This document shows, piece by piece, positions 41,359-50,651 of a stretch of DNA of 64,000 nucleotides; positions within the stretch are counted from its first letter, which is position 1, and each line of letters opens with the position of its first letter. Source of the DNA: Peribacillus kribbensis DSM 17871 (GTDB taxonomy: Bacteria; Bacillota; Bacilli; Bacillales; DSM-1321); assembly GCF_000430765.1 (NCBI RefSeq), contig NZ_KE387237.1, positions 199,042-263,041 on the forward strand, in the 5' to 3' direction. The position numbers and the translations under genes were made by a program. The notes beneath the pieces were generated by a model, which saw only the letters and a program-made list of their open reading frames with translations, was not told the origin of the DNA and did not search any database.

Positions 41359-41550
41359 ATGGGGGAGAAGTCACAGCAAGGTGCTTGGAAGTGGTTCTCA
41401 CTTTTGCCTCTCTAGTGATATCGCTTTATATTAACTTCACAACCGAGAGGAGTAAAATTTCAAACTAAGAGCAGCCGTACCTGTCCTGCAGGTGCTTTTT
41501 CCTGTGAAGAGACAAAACTTTATGGCTGCAATGTTATGGAGGGAAGGTTT

Positions 41551-42852
41551 TTGCAGTTTAAACAATACAGTGAAGCAGAACGGTTTTTAGAAGAAAGAGA
41601 AGCCATGCTTGGCATGGATTTTGGTCTTTCCAGAATGGAAACAATCCTGAAGGAACTGGGAAATCCGGAAAAAGATCTGAGCTTCATCCATCTTGCCGGC
41701 TCGAATGGAAAGGGCTCTACATTAGCCTATTTAAAGGAAATTTTCATGGCGGAGGGGCTGACAGCGGCCTCCTTCACTTCACCGCACATAGAAAGACTGA
41801 ACGAAAGAATTAAAATCAATGACCGCGATATTAAAGATCAGGAAATCCTGGATCTTATGAATGAACTGATGAAGGCACTGAAATCCTGCGGCGAACAGGA
41901 TCACGCCACACATTTTGAAATCCTGACTCTCTTATCCATCATGCATTTTGCAAAGCAAAAGCCGGATATCGTTTTATTTGAAACAGGTCTTGGCGGGAGA
42001 ACTGACGCCACGAATGTCATTCGGCCCCTCTTGTCGATCATCACTAATATTTCCCTGGAGCATACTGCGATCCTCGGGGATACATTGGGCAAAATTGCTT
42101 TTGAAAAAGCAGGAATCATTAAAGAAGGAGTACCGGTCATTATTGGGAAGCTGGCGGAGGAAGCACGGTCAGTCATGATAAAAAAGGCCCGGGAATGTCA
42201 TGCGGACCTTGTAGAAGCAGGACGTGATTTTACGCCTGAAGCTATAAGGTCGAACCAAGAACATCAGGTTTTTGACTTTATGGCAGGAGAAAGCCGCTGG
42301 AAGCAGCTTGAACTAAGTATGCTCGGCCGGCATCAAGTGGAAAACGCCTCGCTTGCCTGTGCCGCCGTCTGGCTGCTTTCACAAAAAGGCAGCTTCCAGA
42401 TCAGCAGTCAGGCGGTCCGGATAGGATTAAAGAATACGAGCTGGAAAGGGCGGATCGAGGTTCTCAGCCGGAATCCGCTGGTCATTTTAGATGGCGCCCA
42501 CAATCCCGACGGAATGAGAGTGCTCATCAAGACCCTAGCAGAGAATTTTCCCGGCAGGAAGCCAAAGTTCCTTATGGCGGTTCTGAGGGATAAGGATTAT
42601 AAGTCTATGCTGTCGATTGCAGAAGAAAAGGTGGAGGATTTCGTATTTACAGAAATCAGCATGAAAAGAAGTCTTTCTGCAGAAGAACTCTATTCCGCCA
42701 GCCGCCGTTCCAGCATTCAACATTTCAAAGATTGGAAGCAGGCTGTCGAGCGGTCCCTTGAGAATTTAAAACAGGATGAAGCCCTTGTCGTTACTGGCTC
42801 CCTTTATTTAATATCCGAATCCAGAGGCTATTTAAGGGAGCGGCTACTTTAA
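41551..42852 (+). CDS. folC: Folylpolyglutamate synthase / dihydrofolate synthase
   Basis: FolC adds glutamates to folates and can also make dihydrofolate from dihydropteroate. It is a Mur-ligase-type enzyme. The P-loop GSNGKGSTLAYL is near residue 45-56. The HFEILTLLSIMHFA and FETGLGGRTDATNVI segments are family signatures, and the C-terminal domain has DGAHNPDGM. I chose TTG at 41551 (433 residues) because GGAGGG is seven bases upstream. The ATG at 41536 precedes that ribosome-binding site and has none of its own. The 190 bases before it hold a weak ACCTG/CAGGT hairpin with five T and no gene. Confidence 0.95.
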   Translation: MQFKQYSEAERFLEEREAMLGMDFGLSRMETILKELGNPEKDLSFIHLAGSNGKGSTLAYLKEIFMAEGLTAASFTSPHIERLNERIKINDRDIKDQEILDLMNELMKALKSCGEQDHATHFEILTLLSIMHFAKQKPDIVLFETGLGGRTDATNVIRPLLSIITNISLEHTAILGDTLGKIAFEKAGIIKEGVPVIIGKLAEEARSVMIKKARECHADLVEAGRDFTPEAIRSNQEHQVFDFMAGESRWKQLELSMLGRHQVENASLACAAVWLLSQKGSFQISSQAVRIGLKNTSWKGRIEVLSRNPLVILDGAHNPDGMRVLIKTLAENFPGRKPKFLMAVLRDKDYKSMLSIAEEKVEDFVFTEISMKRSLSAEELYSASRRSSIQHFKDWKQAVERSLENLKQDEALVVTGSLYLISESRGYLRERLL

Positions 42853-42889
42853 CGGAATAAAACTTTTTTACTATCTTGATGGAAAAACT

Positions 42890-42918
42890 ATGACAAAATT
42901 CATAAAATTTGCTAATAT
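42890..42918 (+). promoter_or_regulatory. Sigma-A promoter of the diguanylate cyclase gene
   Basis: ATGACA (42890-42895) and TAATAT (42913-42918) with exactly 17-base spacing lie 55 bases before the chosen start. Confidence 0.65.
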
Positions 42919-42972
42919 ATTTGTAAAAATAAGTCTAAATACCTAATGGGGATTCAGGCGGCAGGAGGGACT

Positions 42973-44685
42973 ATGCAGGTATCCATTAAAAAACGAATAA
43001 GTATCTGGCTGATGTGGTTTCTTTTAGTACCGGCTATTTTTATGATTGTATATGCAGCGTTCCCACCGCAGATGACAGGGAAAGAAATTGACATGATTGC
43101 CTTTCTGGTTTTAATGTGCATCGTTGCCTGTATTCCCATTGAAATCAATAAGGTCCCCCTCGTTATATTCGAGGGAGTTTCACTGGCCGTTTTTTTAATA
43201 TTCGGCCTGACAACGGAACTGGCCTTAACGCAGGTGGCCGTCATGGTCATGCTGGTTAACCTTGGGGTAAGAGGGGACTCGGTATACCGGTATCCGCTGA
43301 ACTCCTTGATGTTTTTCTTCATCTCGCTGGGCAGCGCAGAAGTCTTTTATGCAGTGGGAGGGAATCACCAGCCCGATTTTCTCCATATCCAGGAATTTAT
43401 ACCCATCACACTCTATCATTTAACGGCGTTCTGCCTGAATCAAATCTTACTTTCCAGCATCACCTTTTTCATTCACAAAGACCGTAAAGTATTCGGAAAG
43501 AGCGACTTTATGTGGGATGCCCTTGCATCGACAACCGTCGTCTATCCAATCGGCCTGGCTATGTATATGCTTTACGTGGAACTTGGGATCATCACGATCT
43601 TTTTAGTGGGCATCCCCTATATCTGTGTAGCAGCAATGTTCAAGCTGTATAATTCGACTAGAAAAATGAACCGGGCCTTACAGAAGACAAGCGATATTGG
43701 CCATCAAATCTCCGGGATCCTGAATATGGAGAAAGTGCTGGATATCTTTCTTGAAAAGATCACTGACCTTCTCCCGATTGATGCAGCCTATGTATATGAA
43801 AAGAAAAATGAGGAGCTTTCCCTGATCTGCAAACTTGAAAATGAACAGCATGATTTTGGGAACGTGACGCCTATTGCCCCATATAAAGGGATAGCGGAAA
43901 AGGTTTATGCTTCAGGCAGGCAGCTGATCATTCATTCTCCTGCTGAATTTCCATCAAGGAACGCCTCTTACATACCACAGTACATCCAAAGTGTGATGTC
44001 AGTCCCAATCATGAGAAACAGCCAGACAGAAGGGGTCATCATCCTGGCTGCCGTCCAGAAAAAGGCGTTTGAGAAATACCAATTGACACTCGTGGATATC
44101 CTTTGCTCCCACCTCATCGCTGCGGTAGAAAATGCCAGGCTTCATGAGGAAACGAAGAAGAACAGTGAAGTTTGTGCACTCACAAAGGTCTATAACTACA
44201 GATATTTCGAGGAGCTGCTTCACTCTCAATATGAGAAGGTCTTAAACGGCGGACTACAGGAATTATCCCTTATCCTGCTTGACCTGGATCATTTCAAAGC
44301 AGTCAATGATACATACGGCCATCAAGGAGGGAATGACATCCTCTATCAAATGGCCACAAGGCTGAAGGAAATCATAGGAGCCAAGGGTACGGTCGCCAGA
44401 TACGGCGGGGAAGAATTTGTAGTGCTGCTTCCTGATTGCGGCAAAGAAGGGGCATATTCCCTTGCTGAAAAGATCCGCTCATACATCGAAACCCGGCCTT
44501 TCATTCTCCATTCCGATCTTGGGGAAAGAAGGACAAAGCTTGAAGTCTTTATAACAGCAAGTATCGGTGTCGCCTCCGCTGCTGATGCCGAGGATCCCCT
44601 CTCTCTTGTGAGACATGCCGACAGGGCCATGTACATGGGAGCGAAAAAAGCGGGCAGGAACCGGGTGGCCCAATACAGCAATTAA
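42973..44685 (+). CDS. Membrane-bound GAF-GGDEF diguanylate cyclase
   Basis: This enzyme makes cyclic di-GMP. From the ATG at 42973 (AGGAGGG upstream) it has 570 residues. About six membrane helices (residues 8-230) are followed by a GAF domain (about 245-385) and a GGDEF domain (about 395-560). The active site is RYGGEEF with GGEEF at 478-482. LDLDHFKAVNDTYGHQGGND for nucleotide binding is intact, so it should be active. A typical RxxD inhibitory site is not evident before GGEEF. An earlier ATG at 42946 lacks a ribosome-binding site. It lies between folC and comC, where B. subtilis has no such gene. Confidence 0.92.
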   Translation: MQVSIKKRISIWLMWFLLVPAIFMIVYAAFPPQMTGKEIDMIAFLVLMCIVACIPIEINKVPLVIFEGVSLAVFLIFGLTTELALTQVAVMVMLVNLGVRGDSVYRYPLNSLMFFFISLGSAEVFYAVGGNHQPDFLHIQEFIPITLYHLTAFCLNQILLSSITFFIHKDRKVFGKSDFMWDALASTTVVYPIGLAMYMLYVELGIITIFLVGIPYICVAAMFKLYNSTRKMNRALQKTSDIGHQISGILNMEKVLDIFLEKITDLLPIDAAYVYEKKNEELSLICKLENEQHDFGNVTPIAPYKGIAEKVYASGRQLIIHSPAEFPSRNASYIPQYIQSVMSVPIMRNSQTEGVIILAAVQKKAFEKYQLTLVDILCSHLIAAVENARLHEETKKNSEVCALTKVYNYRYFEELLHSQYEKVLNGGLQELSLILLDLDHFKAVNDTYGHQGGNDILYQMATRLKEIIGAKGTVARYGGEEFVVLLPDCGKEGAYSLAEKIRSYIETRPFILHSDLGERRTKLEVFITASIGVASAADAEDPLSLVRHADRAMYMGAKKAGRNRVAQYSN

Positions 44686-44693
44686 AATGACCA

Positions 44694-44723
44694 AATTCCC
44701 GTCGATGGCGGGGATTCTTTTTT
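44694..44723 (+). terminator. Terminator of the diguanylate cyclase gene
   Basis: AATTCCCG (44694-44701) pairs with CGGGGATT (44709-44716), one G-T pair, followed by CTTTTTT. Confidence 0.75.
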
Positions 44724-44825
44724 ATCCGAATCCAAAAAAGTTGTAATATCCAATTTATATCCTATATTTTATAATGGATATACATTGGTAATAAATTCAT
44801 ATCCTGAATAATTGGAGCGGATTAA

Positions 44826-44882
44826 ATGGAAAAAAAATACTTTCATTTACTTTTTGTTTTAGCAAGTAGTTTTATAAAATGA
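44826..44882 (+). CDS. 18-residue leader ORF coupled to comC
   Basis: An ATG at 44826 has GGAG eight bases upstream and opens a frame of 18 codons (MEKKYFHLLFVLASSFIK). It ends at TGA 44880-44882, which overlaps the comC ATG (ATGA). comC itself has no recognisable ribosome-binding site, so translation of the leader probably delivers ribosomes to comC. The peptide is hydrophobic with a basic start. It may have no function of its own. Confidence 0.5.
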   Translation: MEKKYFHLLFVLASSFIK

Positions 44883-45628
44883 TCATATTTTTATATATAT
44901 TTTTAACGGGCCTAATACTCGGCTCCTTCTATAACGTTGTAGGACTTCGAGTACCACTAAAAATGTCGATCATGCACCCGCGCTCAGCCTGCCCCTATTG
45001 CAAACATGTGCTTAGCCCCCTCGAACTGATACCCGTGCTATCTTATGTGTTCCAAGGAGGGAAATGCCGGAGCTGCAAAGCACCGATCTCCCCGCTTTAT
45101 CCGGGAATGGAGCTTATGACTGGGCTTCTATTTGCTATAAGCCCGCTTATCCTAGGCTGGACAGAGGAACTGTTGGTATCTTGGTCGTTGATTTCCTTGT
45201 TTGTCATCATTTTTATAACAGACATCAAATATATGGTGATTCCGGATAAAATACTGCTGTTTTTTGCGTTGAATTTTTTACTAGAACGTATATTTATTCC
45301 TTTAAACCCATGGTGGGATTCTATTATTGGAGCTGCATCAGGGCTTGGGATAATGCTATTTATTTCTGTTGCTTCAAAAGGCGGTATGGGCGGGGGCGAT
45401 GTAAAATTATTTGGGCTATTGGGGTTTGTGATGGGCATAAAGCTGGTCCTTCTATCCATGTTTCTTTCTACCTTATTCGGAACTGTGATCGGACTTCTAC
45501 TAATGGCCGCCGGGAGGGTAAAGAAAGGGAAGCCGATTCCGTTCGGCCCCTTCATCTTTTTAGGCACATTGACTGCATATTTTTTTGGACAGAATATACT
45601 GGCCTGGTATTTCAGACTTCTGCTATAG
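44879..45628 (+). CDS. comC: Prepilin leader peptidase ComC
   Basis: ComC cleaves and processes the competence pseudopilins (ComGC and others) at the membrane. This bifunctional-type peptidase of 249 residues has the Zn-binding pairs Cys38/Cys41 and Cys63/Cys66 and about seven membrane helices. The aspartyl protease residues are Asp115 in ITDIKYMVIPD and Asp174 in GGGDVK. There is no ribosome-binding site before the ATG. See the coupled leader ORF. The position next to folC and before spoIIB agrees with B. subtilis. Confidence 0.95.
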   Translation: MIIFLYIFLTGLILGSFYNVVGLRVPLKMSIMHPRSACPYCKHVLSPLELIPVLSYVFQGGKCRSCKAPISPLYPGMELMTGLLFAISPLILGWTEELLVSWSLISLFVIIFITDIKYMVIPDKILLFFALNFLLERIFIPLNPWWDSIIGAASGLGIMLFISVASKGGMGGGDVKLFGLLGFVMGIKLVLLSMFLSTLFGTVIGLLLMAAGRVKKGKPIPFGPFIFLGTLTAYFFGQNILAWYFRLLL

Positions 45629-45673
45629 AGGGAGTACGGGAAGGCTAGAACGGTACTTTACAGAAAGAGGTCA

Positions 45674-45733
45674 ATGAACAAACTCCGAAAACGTCCTGAG
45701 GTTTCCGAAGAGTATATTGTGGCAAATGAATAG
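45674..45733 (+). CDS. Possible 19-residue ORF between comC and spoIIB
   Basis: AGAAAGAGG lies a few bases before the ATG at 45674. The frame encodes MNKLRKRPEVSEEYIVANE and stops before a strong terminator at 45753. I know no family. The clean ribosome-binding site and terminator make expression possible, but such a short frame can arise by chance. Confidence 0.3.
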   Translation: MNKLRKRPEVSEEYIVANE

Positions 45734-45752
45734 AATTTGACGAAAGCTAATG

Positions 45753-45787
45753 ATAACAAGACGACAAAAGTCTTGTTATTTTTTTTT
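45753..45787 (+). terminator. Terminator after comC
   Basis: ATAACAAGAC (45753-45762) pairs perfectly with GTCTTGTTAT (45770-45779), followed by nine T. Confidence 0.9.
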
Positions 45788-45932
45788 GACCCTATGATAG
45801 GATGGAAAACAGAAGCTTCGATGGCCTGTCCTGGAAGCTTTCTGAGCCATCTTTACATATTTACTAGTTTTGTATTTTTTTAATAGACTGTTTTCATAAA
45901 CAGTCTAACCAAACGAATGGAGGTGGAGAAAA

Positions 45933-46901
45933 ATGAAAAAAGGCAGCAAAAAAAACAGTAAGATCAAGATTAAAATCAATGGGGAAGAAAAGCTTTTGAA
46001 GGATGGGAATCTGCTGTCCCTGTCTGAAACAGCCGCATCCTCGGAGCCTGCTCCGGAGGAAAGCTTTGACTGGGTGATCCCCGAGATTGAAGCAGCTGAG
46101 GAAAAAGAGACAGAATCGCCTTATATTGTCAAAGCATCGAAAGAGAAGAAAGCAAAGTCTTTTACATTTAAGGCTAAGAAGCCTTCTGTCTGGGTTTCGA
46201 TTGCGCTTGCTGTCGTGGTTGGGACTGGCCTGGGGTATATGGCGCTAAAAACCGTGACATCCAAGAATCTGTTGGACAAGGATCAAGGGGTACCGGCTGC
46301 CGCTCAAATCCAGACACCTGCTGAAGGCAAGAAGACGGCTTCGAGAACGGCCGCTTCCGCTCTGCCTTCGTTAAATGCCTATATCGTCCAGGGAGGAATC
46401 TTCTCCGGGGAAAAAGGGGCAAAGGCTGCAGCGGCGTCTGCGGAAGAAAAAGGGGTGCCGGCCAAGGTGATGGAACAGGGTGGGAATTATCTAGTGATAC
46501 TGGGTGCCGCAGGAAGCCTGGATGATGCGAAGGCCCTGTCGCAGGAATTCAAGAAGCAGGAGGTGGATGCATTCTGGAAGGAAATCACCTTAAAAAGCAA
46601 AAGCGGAAAGGGTGCTTCAGGAGACGCCGCCCATCTAGCGGACTTGAACAAAGTGTACAGCCTCCTTGCTGAAAAAAGTTCGAGGAAATTATTGCAGCAA
46701 AGTTCCTCTACGAGCGGGAATGCGCTAAAAGAAGCTGTGGAGAAGATCGAAAAAGACCGCAGGGCAGCAGGGGATAAACTGCCTCAAATGGAAAAAACCA
46801 TTCGCGATGCAGCAGCCATTTATCTTTCAGGCACTGAGGAGAAAAAGCTGGAGCAGACTCAGCAGAAGCTCTTGGACTTTTTAGCACTGTATGGGGAATA
46901 A
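45933..46901 (+). CDS. spoIIB: Stage II sporulation protein B (SpoIIB)
   Basis: SpoIIB acts at the sporulation septum and helps septal peptidoglycan thinning and the onset of engulfment in B. subtilis. The 322 residues have a charged cytoplasmic N-terminus (1-85), one membrane helix (about 88-106, VWVSIALAVVVGTGLGYMA), and an outside part with a SPOR-like domain (about 147-215, AYIVQGGIFSGEKGAKAAA). An alpha-helical tail follows. GGAGGTGG precedes the ATG. The position between comC and maf matches B. subtilis. Confidence 0.88.
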   Translation: MKKGSKKNSKIKIKINGEEKLLKDGNLLSLSETAASSEPAPEESFDWVIPEIEAAEEKETESPYIVKASKEKKAKSFTFKAKKPSVWVSIALAVVVGTGLGYMALKTVTSKNLLDKDQGVPAAAQIQTPAEGKKTASRTAASALPSLNAYIVQGGIFSGEKGAKAAAASAEEKGVPAKVMEQGGNYLVILGAAGSLDDAKALSQEFKKQEVDAFWKEITLKSKSGKGASGDAAHLADLNKVYSLLAEKSSRKLLQQSSSTSGNALKEAVEKIEKDRRAAGDKLPQMEKTIRDAAAIYLSGTEEKKLEQTQQKLLDFLALYGE

Positions 46902-46950
46902 TAATGTAAATATATGACTTTCTATTTTCCGGGAAATAGACCCCCCTATT

Positions 46951-46978
46951 AAAGGCTGAAGAAGCCTTTTTTATTTTT
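46951..46978 (+). terminator. Terminator of spoIIB
   Basis: AAAGGCT (46951-46957) pairs with AGCCTTT (46963-46969), followed by TTTATTTTT. Confidence 0.8.
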
Positions 46979-47156
46979 GTAAAATTGCGTCAAAATACCG
47001 GCAGCCTAGAGTTCTCTCATATTTACCGGGAGAATGGCCATAGTAAGAGGCGGAGTATAAAATTTAATTTGTCGAAATGTTGTAGCCTTTGTGGTCTTTT
47101 GATACGATTGTAATGTATCTCCCAATATCCAAGTCTTGAAGGTAAGGTGAATCTAA

Positions 47157-47711
47157 TTGAAACCTCTTATATTGGCGTCCTCATCTCCCCGCAGAAAAGA
47201 ACTTCTGCAGCTATTGCAAATGCCTTTTACCATCATCAGCAGCGATGCGGATGAGACACTCCCCAGTCAAATATCTCCAGAAGAAGCTGTAAAGAAGCTG
47301 TCCCTATTAAAGGCAAAGGCTGTGTTTGGGCTGGAGCCTGAAGCCTGCGTGATCGGCGCGGACACCATAGTGGTCCTGGGTGATAAAATTCTTGGCAAGC
47401 CTAAGGACAGACAGGATGCCAGGCAGACGCTTGAAATGCTGTCCGGAAAGAAGCATGAAGTATTAACAGGGGTTTCCATTGTCGCAAAAGAAAAAACCGT
47501 TACATTTTACGAAAAAACCGAAGTAGTGTTTTGGGATCTCACGAAGGAAGAGATTGAGAACTACTTGGATACCGGGGATCCCTTTGACAAAGCAGGTTCA
47601 TATGGCATACAGGGCTTTGGCTCTGTCCTAGTGAAAGAAATTAAAGGCGACTATTTTTCAGTTGTCGGGCTTCCAGTAGCCCGCCTGTCAAGGGAGCTTC
47701 GGGCTTTTTAA
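47157..47711 (+). CDS. maf: Maf nucleotide pyrophosphatase
   Basis: Maf hydrolyses nucleoside triphosphates (dTTP and UTP class) and in B. subtilis affects septum formation. The 184 residues start LILASSSPRRKELLQ, the family signature, and include SDADETLP, GADTIV and DPFDKAGSYGIQGFG. The start is TTG at 47157 with AAGGTGA eight bases upstream. It heads the maf-radC-mre-min gene cluster. Confidence 0.95.
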   Translation: MKPLILASSSPRRKELLQLLQMPFTIISSDADETLPSQISPEEAVKKLSLLKAKAVFGLEPEACVIGADTIVVLGDKILGKPKDRQDARQTLEMLSGKKHEVLTGVSIVAKEKTVTFYEKTEVVFWDLTKEEIENYLDTGDPFDKAGSYGIQGFGSVLVKEIKGDYFSVVGLPVARLSRELRAF

Positions 47712-47771
47712 CACCAGCGCTTTCGTGAATTCCCCCCTGCTTCGATAAGAACGAAAAAGGGGGAATTAAGT

Positions 47772-48458
47772 GTGCCGGAACAAATGTTGATTAAGGATTA
47801 TCCAGCTGAAGAAAGGCCCAGGGAGCGCTTTATCCAGGAAGGCCCTGGTGCCCTGTCCATCCAGGAATTGATTGCGCTCCTGCTCAGGACAGGATCGAAG
47901 AATGAATCCGTCCTGCAGCTTTCCAACAGATTGATCAGTCATTTTGAGGGGCTCCGCCTCCTGCGCGATGCTTCTCTTGAGGAAATGATGTCCCTGAAGG
48001 GAATCGGTGAGGCGAAGGCCATCCAGGTGCTTGCGGCAGTTGAGCTCGGCAGAAGAATCAGCAATCTATCCTTCCATGACCGATATGTGATCCGTTCACC
48101 GGAGGATTGCGCGGATTACTGCATGAATGATATGAGATTTTTAACCCAGGAGCACTTTGTGTGCCTCTATCTGAATACAAAGAACCAGATCCTCCATAAG
48201 CAGACCATTTTCATCGGAAGCCTCAATGCTTCCATTGTGCATCCAAGAGAAGTGTTCAAAGAAGCCTTCAGGCGATCCGCGGCTTCTATTATTTGTGTGC
48301 ACAATCATCCTTCAGGCGATCCGGCCCCAAGCAGGGAGGATATTGAAGTCACCAAGAGGCTGGCGGAATGTGGAAAGATCATCGGAATCGAATTATTGGA
48401 TCATATCATTATCGGAGAAAAGAAATATGTGAGTTTGAAGGAAAAAGGATATGTATGA
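47772..48458 (+). CDS. radC: RadC family protein (JAB domain)
   Basis: This 228-residue protein has an N-terminal helix-hairpin-helix part (LKGIGEAKAIQVLAAVELGRR, split at about 75-95) and a C-terminal JAB/MPN-like domain with the metal motif HNHPSGDPAPS (near 177). The biochemical role of RadC is unsettled, and a DNA repair function was not confirmed in the family. The GTG start at 47772 has a GGGGG ribosome-binding site. It lies between maf and mreB as in B. subtilis. Confidence 0.94.
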   Translation: MPEQMLIKDYPAEERPRERFIQEGPGALSIQELIALLLRTGSKNESVLQLSNRLISHFEGLRLLRDASLEEMMSLKGIGEAKAIQVLAAVELGRRISNLSFHDRYVIRSPEDCADYCMNDMRFLTQEHFVCLYLNTKNQILHKQTIFIGSLNASIVHPREVFKEAFRRSAASIICVHNHPSGDPAPSREDIEVTKRLAECGKIIGIELLDHIIIGEKKYVSLKEKGYV

Positions 48459-48636
48459 TGCTATGAAATTTCTTGTCGATAAGATATAATATAATTTATG
48501 ATTTTTAGAGGAAGATCATGGTCCTATTCTTGAATAAAGAACAGCTTATATTCGACAACTACTAAAATTCGACCACTGAAACTTAGGTTCATTCTTACTA
48601 TAAAAATGTAAAGAGTTTGGAAAGGGAGATACAGCT

Positions 48637-49659
48637 ATGTTAGGTATAGGAACAAGAGATTTAGGAATAGATTTGGGAACAGCCAATACGTTGGTTTATT
48701 TGAAAGGAAGAGGCATCGTTCTCCGCGAGCCATCCGTTGTCGCCCTGCAGACCGATTCCAAGCAGATCGTAGCGGTTGGAAATGATGCGAAAAACATGAT
48801 CGGACGTACTCCGGGCAACGTGGTCGCCCTCCGCCCGATGAAGGACGGAGTCATCGCGGACTACGAAACAACGGCCATCATGATGAAATACTATATTAAG
48901 CAGGCGACGAAGAACAAAGGATTATTTGCCCGCAAGCCATATGTAATGGTATGTGTGCCATCCGGCATCACTGCCGTCGAGGAAAGAGCGGTTATCGATG
49001 CTACAAGGCAGGCCGGTGCCCGCGATGCTTACACGATAGAGGAGCCGTTTGCTGCTGCAATTGGAGCCAATCTTCCCGTTTGGGAGCCTACCGGAAGCAT
49101 GGTAGTCGATATTGGCGGCGGAACGACCGAGGTTGCCATCATTTCACTAGGCGGTATTGTGACGAGCCAGTCGATCCGTATTGCCGGGGATGAAATGGAT
49201 GATGCGATCATCAATTACATCCGCAAAAATTATAATTTAATGATCGGTGATAGAACGGCTGAAAGCATTAAAATGGAAGTAGGCTCTGCAGGAGAACCGG
49301 AAGGAATCGACAATATGGAAATCCGCGGCCGTGATTTATTGACCGGGCTGCCGAAAACGATCGAGATTACAGCAGGTGAAATTTCCAAGGCCCTGCGTGA
49401 TACCGTTTATGCCATCGTGGATTCAGTCAAGAATACCCTGGAAAAGACTCCGCCGGAGCTTGCTGCGGATATCATGGACAGAGGAATTGTCCTGACAGGC
49501 GGCGGCGCTCTTCTGAGAAATCTGGATAAAGTCATCAGCGATGAAACCAAAATGCCTGTATTGATTGCAGAGAATCCGCTGGACTGCGTGGCCATCGGAA
49601 CCGGCAAAGCGCTGGACCACATTCATTTATTCAAAGGAAGATCAAGTTACTCACGATAA
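48637..49659 (+). CDS. mreB: Cell shape actin homolog MreB
   Basis: MreB forms membrane-bound filaments that guide the elongation machinery. The 340 residues carry actin-fold motifs: phosphate 1 [13 protein letters not shown], phosphate 2 [17 protein letters not shown] and the adenosine motif [22 protein letters not shown] precedes the ATG. An AT-rich TATAATATAAT stretch near 48486 probably contains its promoter -10 element. A hairpin without T run separates it from mreC. Confidence 0.97.
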   Translation: MLGIGTRDLGIDLGTANTLVYLKGRGIVLREPSVVALQTDSKQIVAVGNDAKNMIGRTPGNVVALRPMKDGVIADYETTAIMMKYYIKQATKNKGLFARKPYVMVCVPSGITAVEERAVIDATRQAGARDAYTIEEPFAAAIGANLPVWEPTGSMVVDIGGGTTEVAIISLGGIVTSQSIRIAGDEMDDAIINYIRKNYNLMIGDRTAESIKMEVGSAGEPEGIDNMEIRGRDLLTGLPKTIEITAGEISKALRDTVYAIVDSVKNTLEKTPPELAADIMDRGIVLTGGGALLRNLDKVISDETKMPVLIAENPLDCVAIGTGKALDHIHLFKGRSSYSR

Positions 49660-49669
49660 GTCATAGAAT

Positions 49670-49696
49670 CTGGATCCGCCTTAAGGCTGGATCCAG
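49670..49696 (+). other. Strong hairpin between mreB and mreC
   Basis: CTGGATCCGCC (49670-49680) faces GGC-T-GGATCCAG (49685-49696), with loop TTAA. The stem is near perfect but no T run follows. It may be an RNA processing or stabilising element that sets mreB level above mreC/mreD. Confidence 0.55.
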
Positions 49697-49775
49697 TATT
49701 CAATAAAAACAGCATCTGGGATTGCCTCACTGCTGGCTCCCGATCTGATGAGACAGAATGTATAGAGGTGAAGTC

Positions 49776-50651
49776 ATGCCGCAATTTTTTCTAAACAAAA
49801 GGCTGATTGTGCTGCTGGTGAGTATTATCATCCTGGTGGCATTGATTGGTTTTTCTGTTAGGGACAGGGAGAAGCTCAGCTGGCCTGAGCAATTCCTCAA
49901 GGATACGACAGGGTTTATTCAAAATATCTTTGATAAGCCTGTACAGTTAACTGCTGGTTTTTTTGAGAACGTAAAAGATCTTGAAAATACATACCAGGAA
50001 AATAAACGATTAAAGACCCGCCTTGATGAATATGTCGATTTAAAAACAAAGGTCCAGGACCTTGAAAAAGAAAATACCGAATTAAGAGATGTATTGGGCA
50101 AGAAAGAAAGTTTACGAGATTTTTCACCGATCCAGGCAACCGTCATTGCCCGGAATCCGGATATGTGGCATGAAAAAGTCATTATTAACCGGGGGAAAAT
50201 CCATGGTGTGAAAAAAAATATGGCGGTCATTACTGCGAAGGGGCTTGTCGGCAAAATCAAGACAGTCACCCAGTTTACATCCACCGTCCAGCTTTTAAGC
50301 TCTATGGATCCGAAGAACAGGATTTCTGTGGGCATTTATTCTGAAAAGACTCCTATTTATGGATTTATCGAGGGCTTTGATCAGAAGGAAAGACTGCTTA
50401 TGATGAAAAAGATCCCTTATGACGTAAAAATCAAAAAGGGCTCTGAAGTGGTGACTTCCGGCCTAGGAGGAGTCTTTCCGAAAGGCCTTCCGGTTGGAAA
50501 AGTGGAAAAGGTGGAATCCGATCAATACGGGCTGACTCAGGTAGCGTATATCAAACCCGAGGCTGTCATGTATGACCTGAATCATCTGATGGTCGTTAAA
50601 CGGACCATTACTACAGTAGATCCAACAGAATCAGGAGGCGGTGATCTGTGA
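49776..50651 (+). CDS. mreC: Cell shape protein MreC
   Basis: MreC is a membrane-anchored scaffold of the elongasome. I start it at the ATG at 49776 (AGAGGTGA upstream, 291 residues). An in-frame ATG at 49758 precedes that site. There is one N-terminal membrane helix (about 8-27) and a coiled coil (about 60-105, NTYQENKRLKTRLDEYVDL, split). The extracellular beta domain follows. Its TGA overlaps the GTG of mreD. Confidence 0.96.
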   Translation: MPQFFLNKRLIVLLVSIIILVALIGFSVRDREKLSWPEQFLKDTTGFIQNIFDKPVQLTAGFFENVKDLENTYQENKRLKTRLDEYVDLKTKVQDLEKENTELRDVLGKKESLRDFSPIQATVIARNPDMWHEKVIINRGKIHGVKKNMAVITAKGLVGKIKTVTQFTSTVQLLSSMDPKNRISVGIYSEKTPIYGFIEGFDQKERLLMMKKIPYDVKIKKGSEVVTSGLGGVFPKGLPVGKVEKVESDQYGLTQVAYIKPEAVMYDLNHLMVVKRTITTVDPTESGGGDL

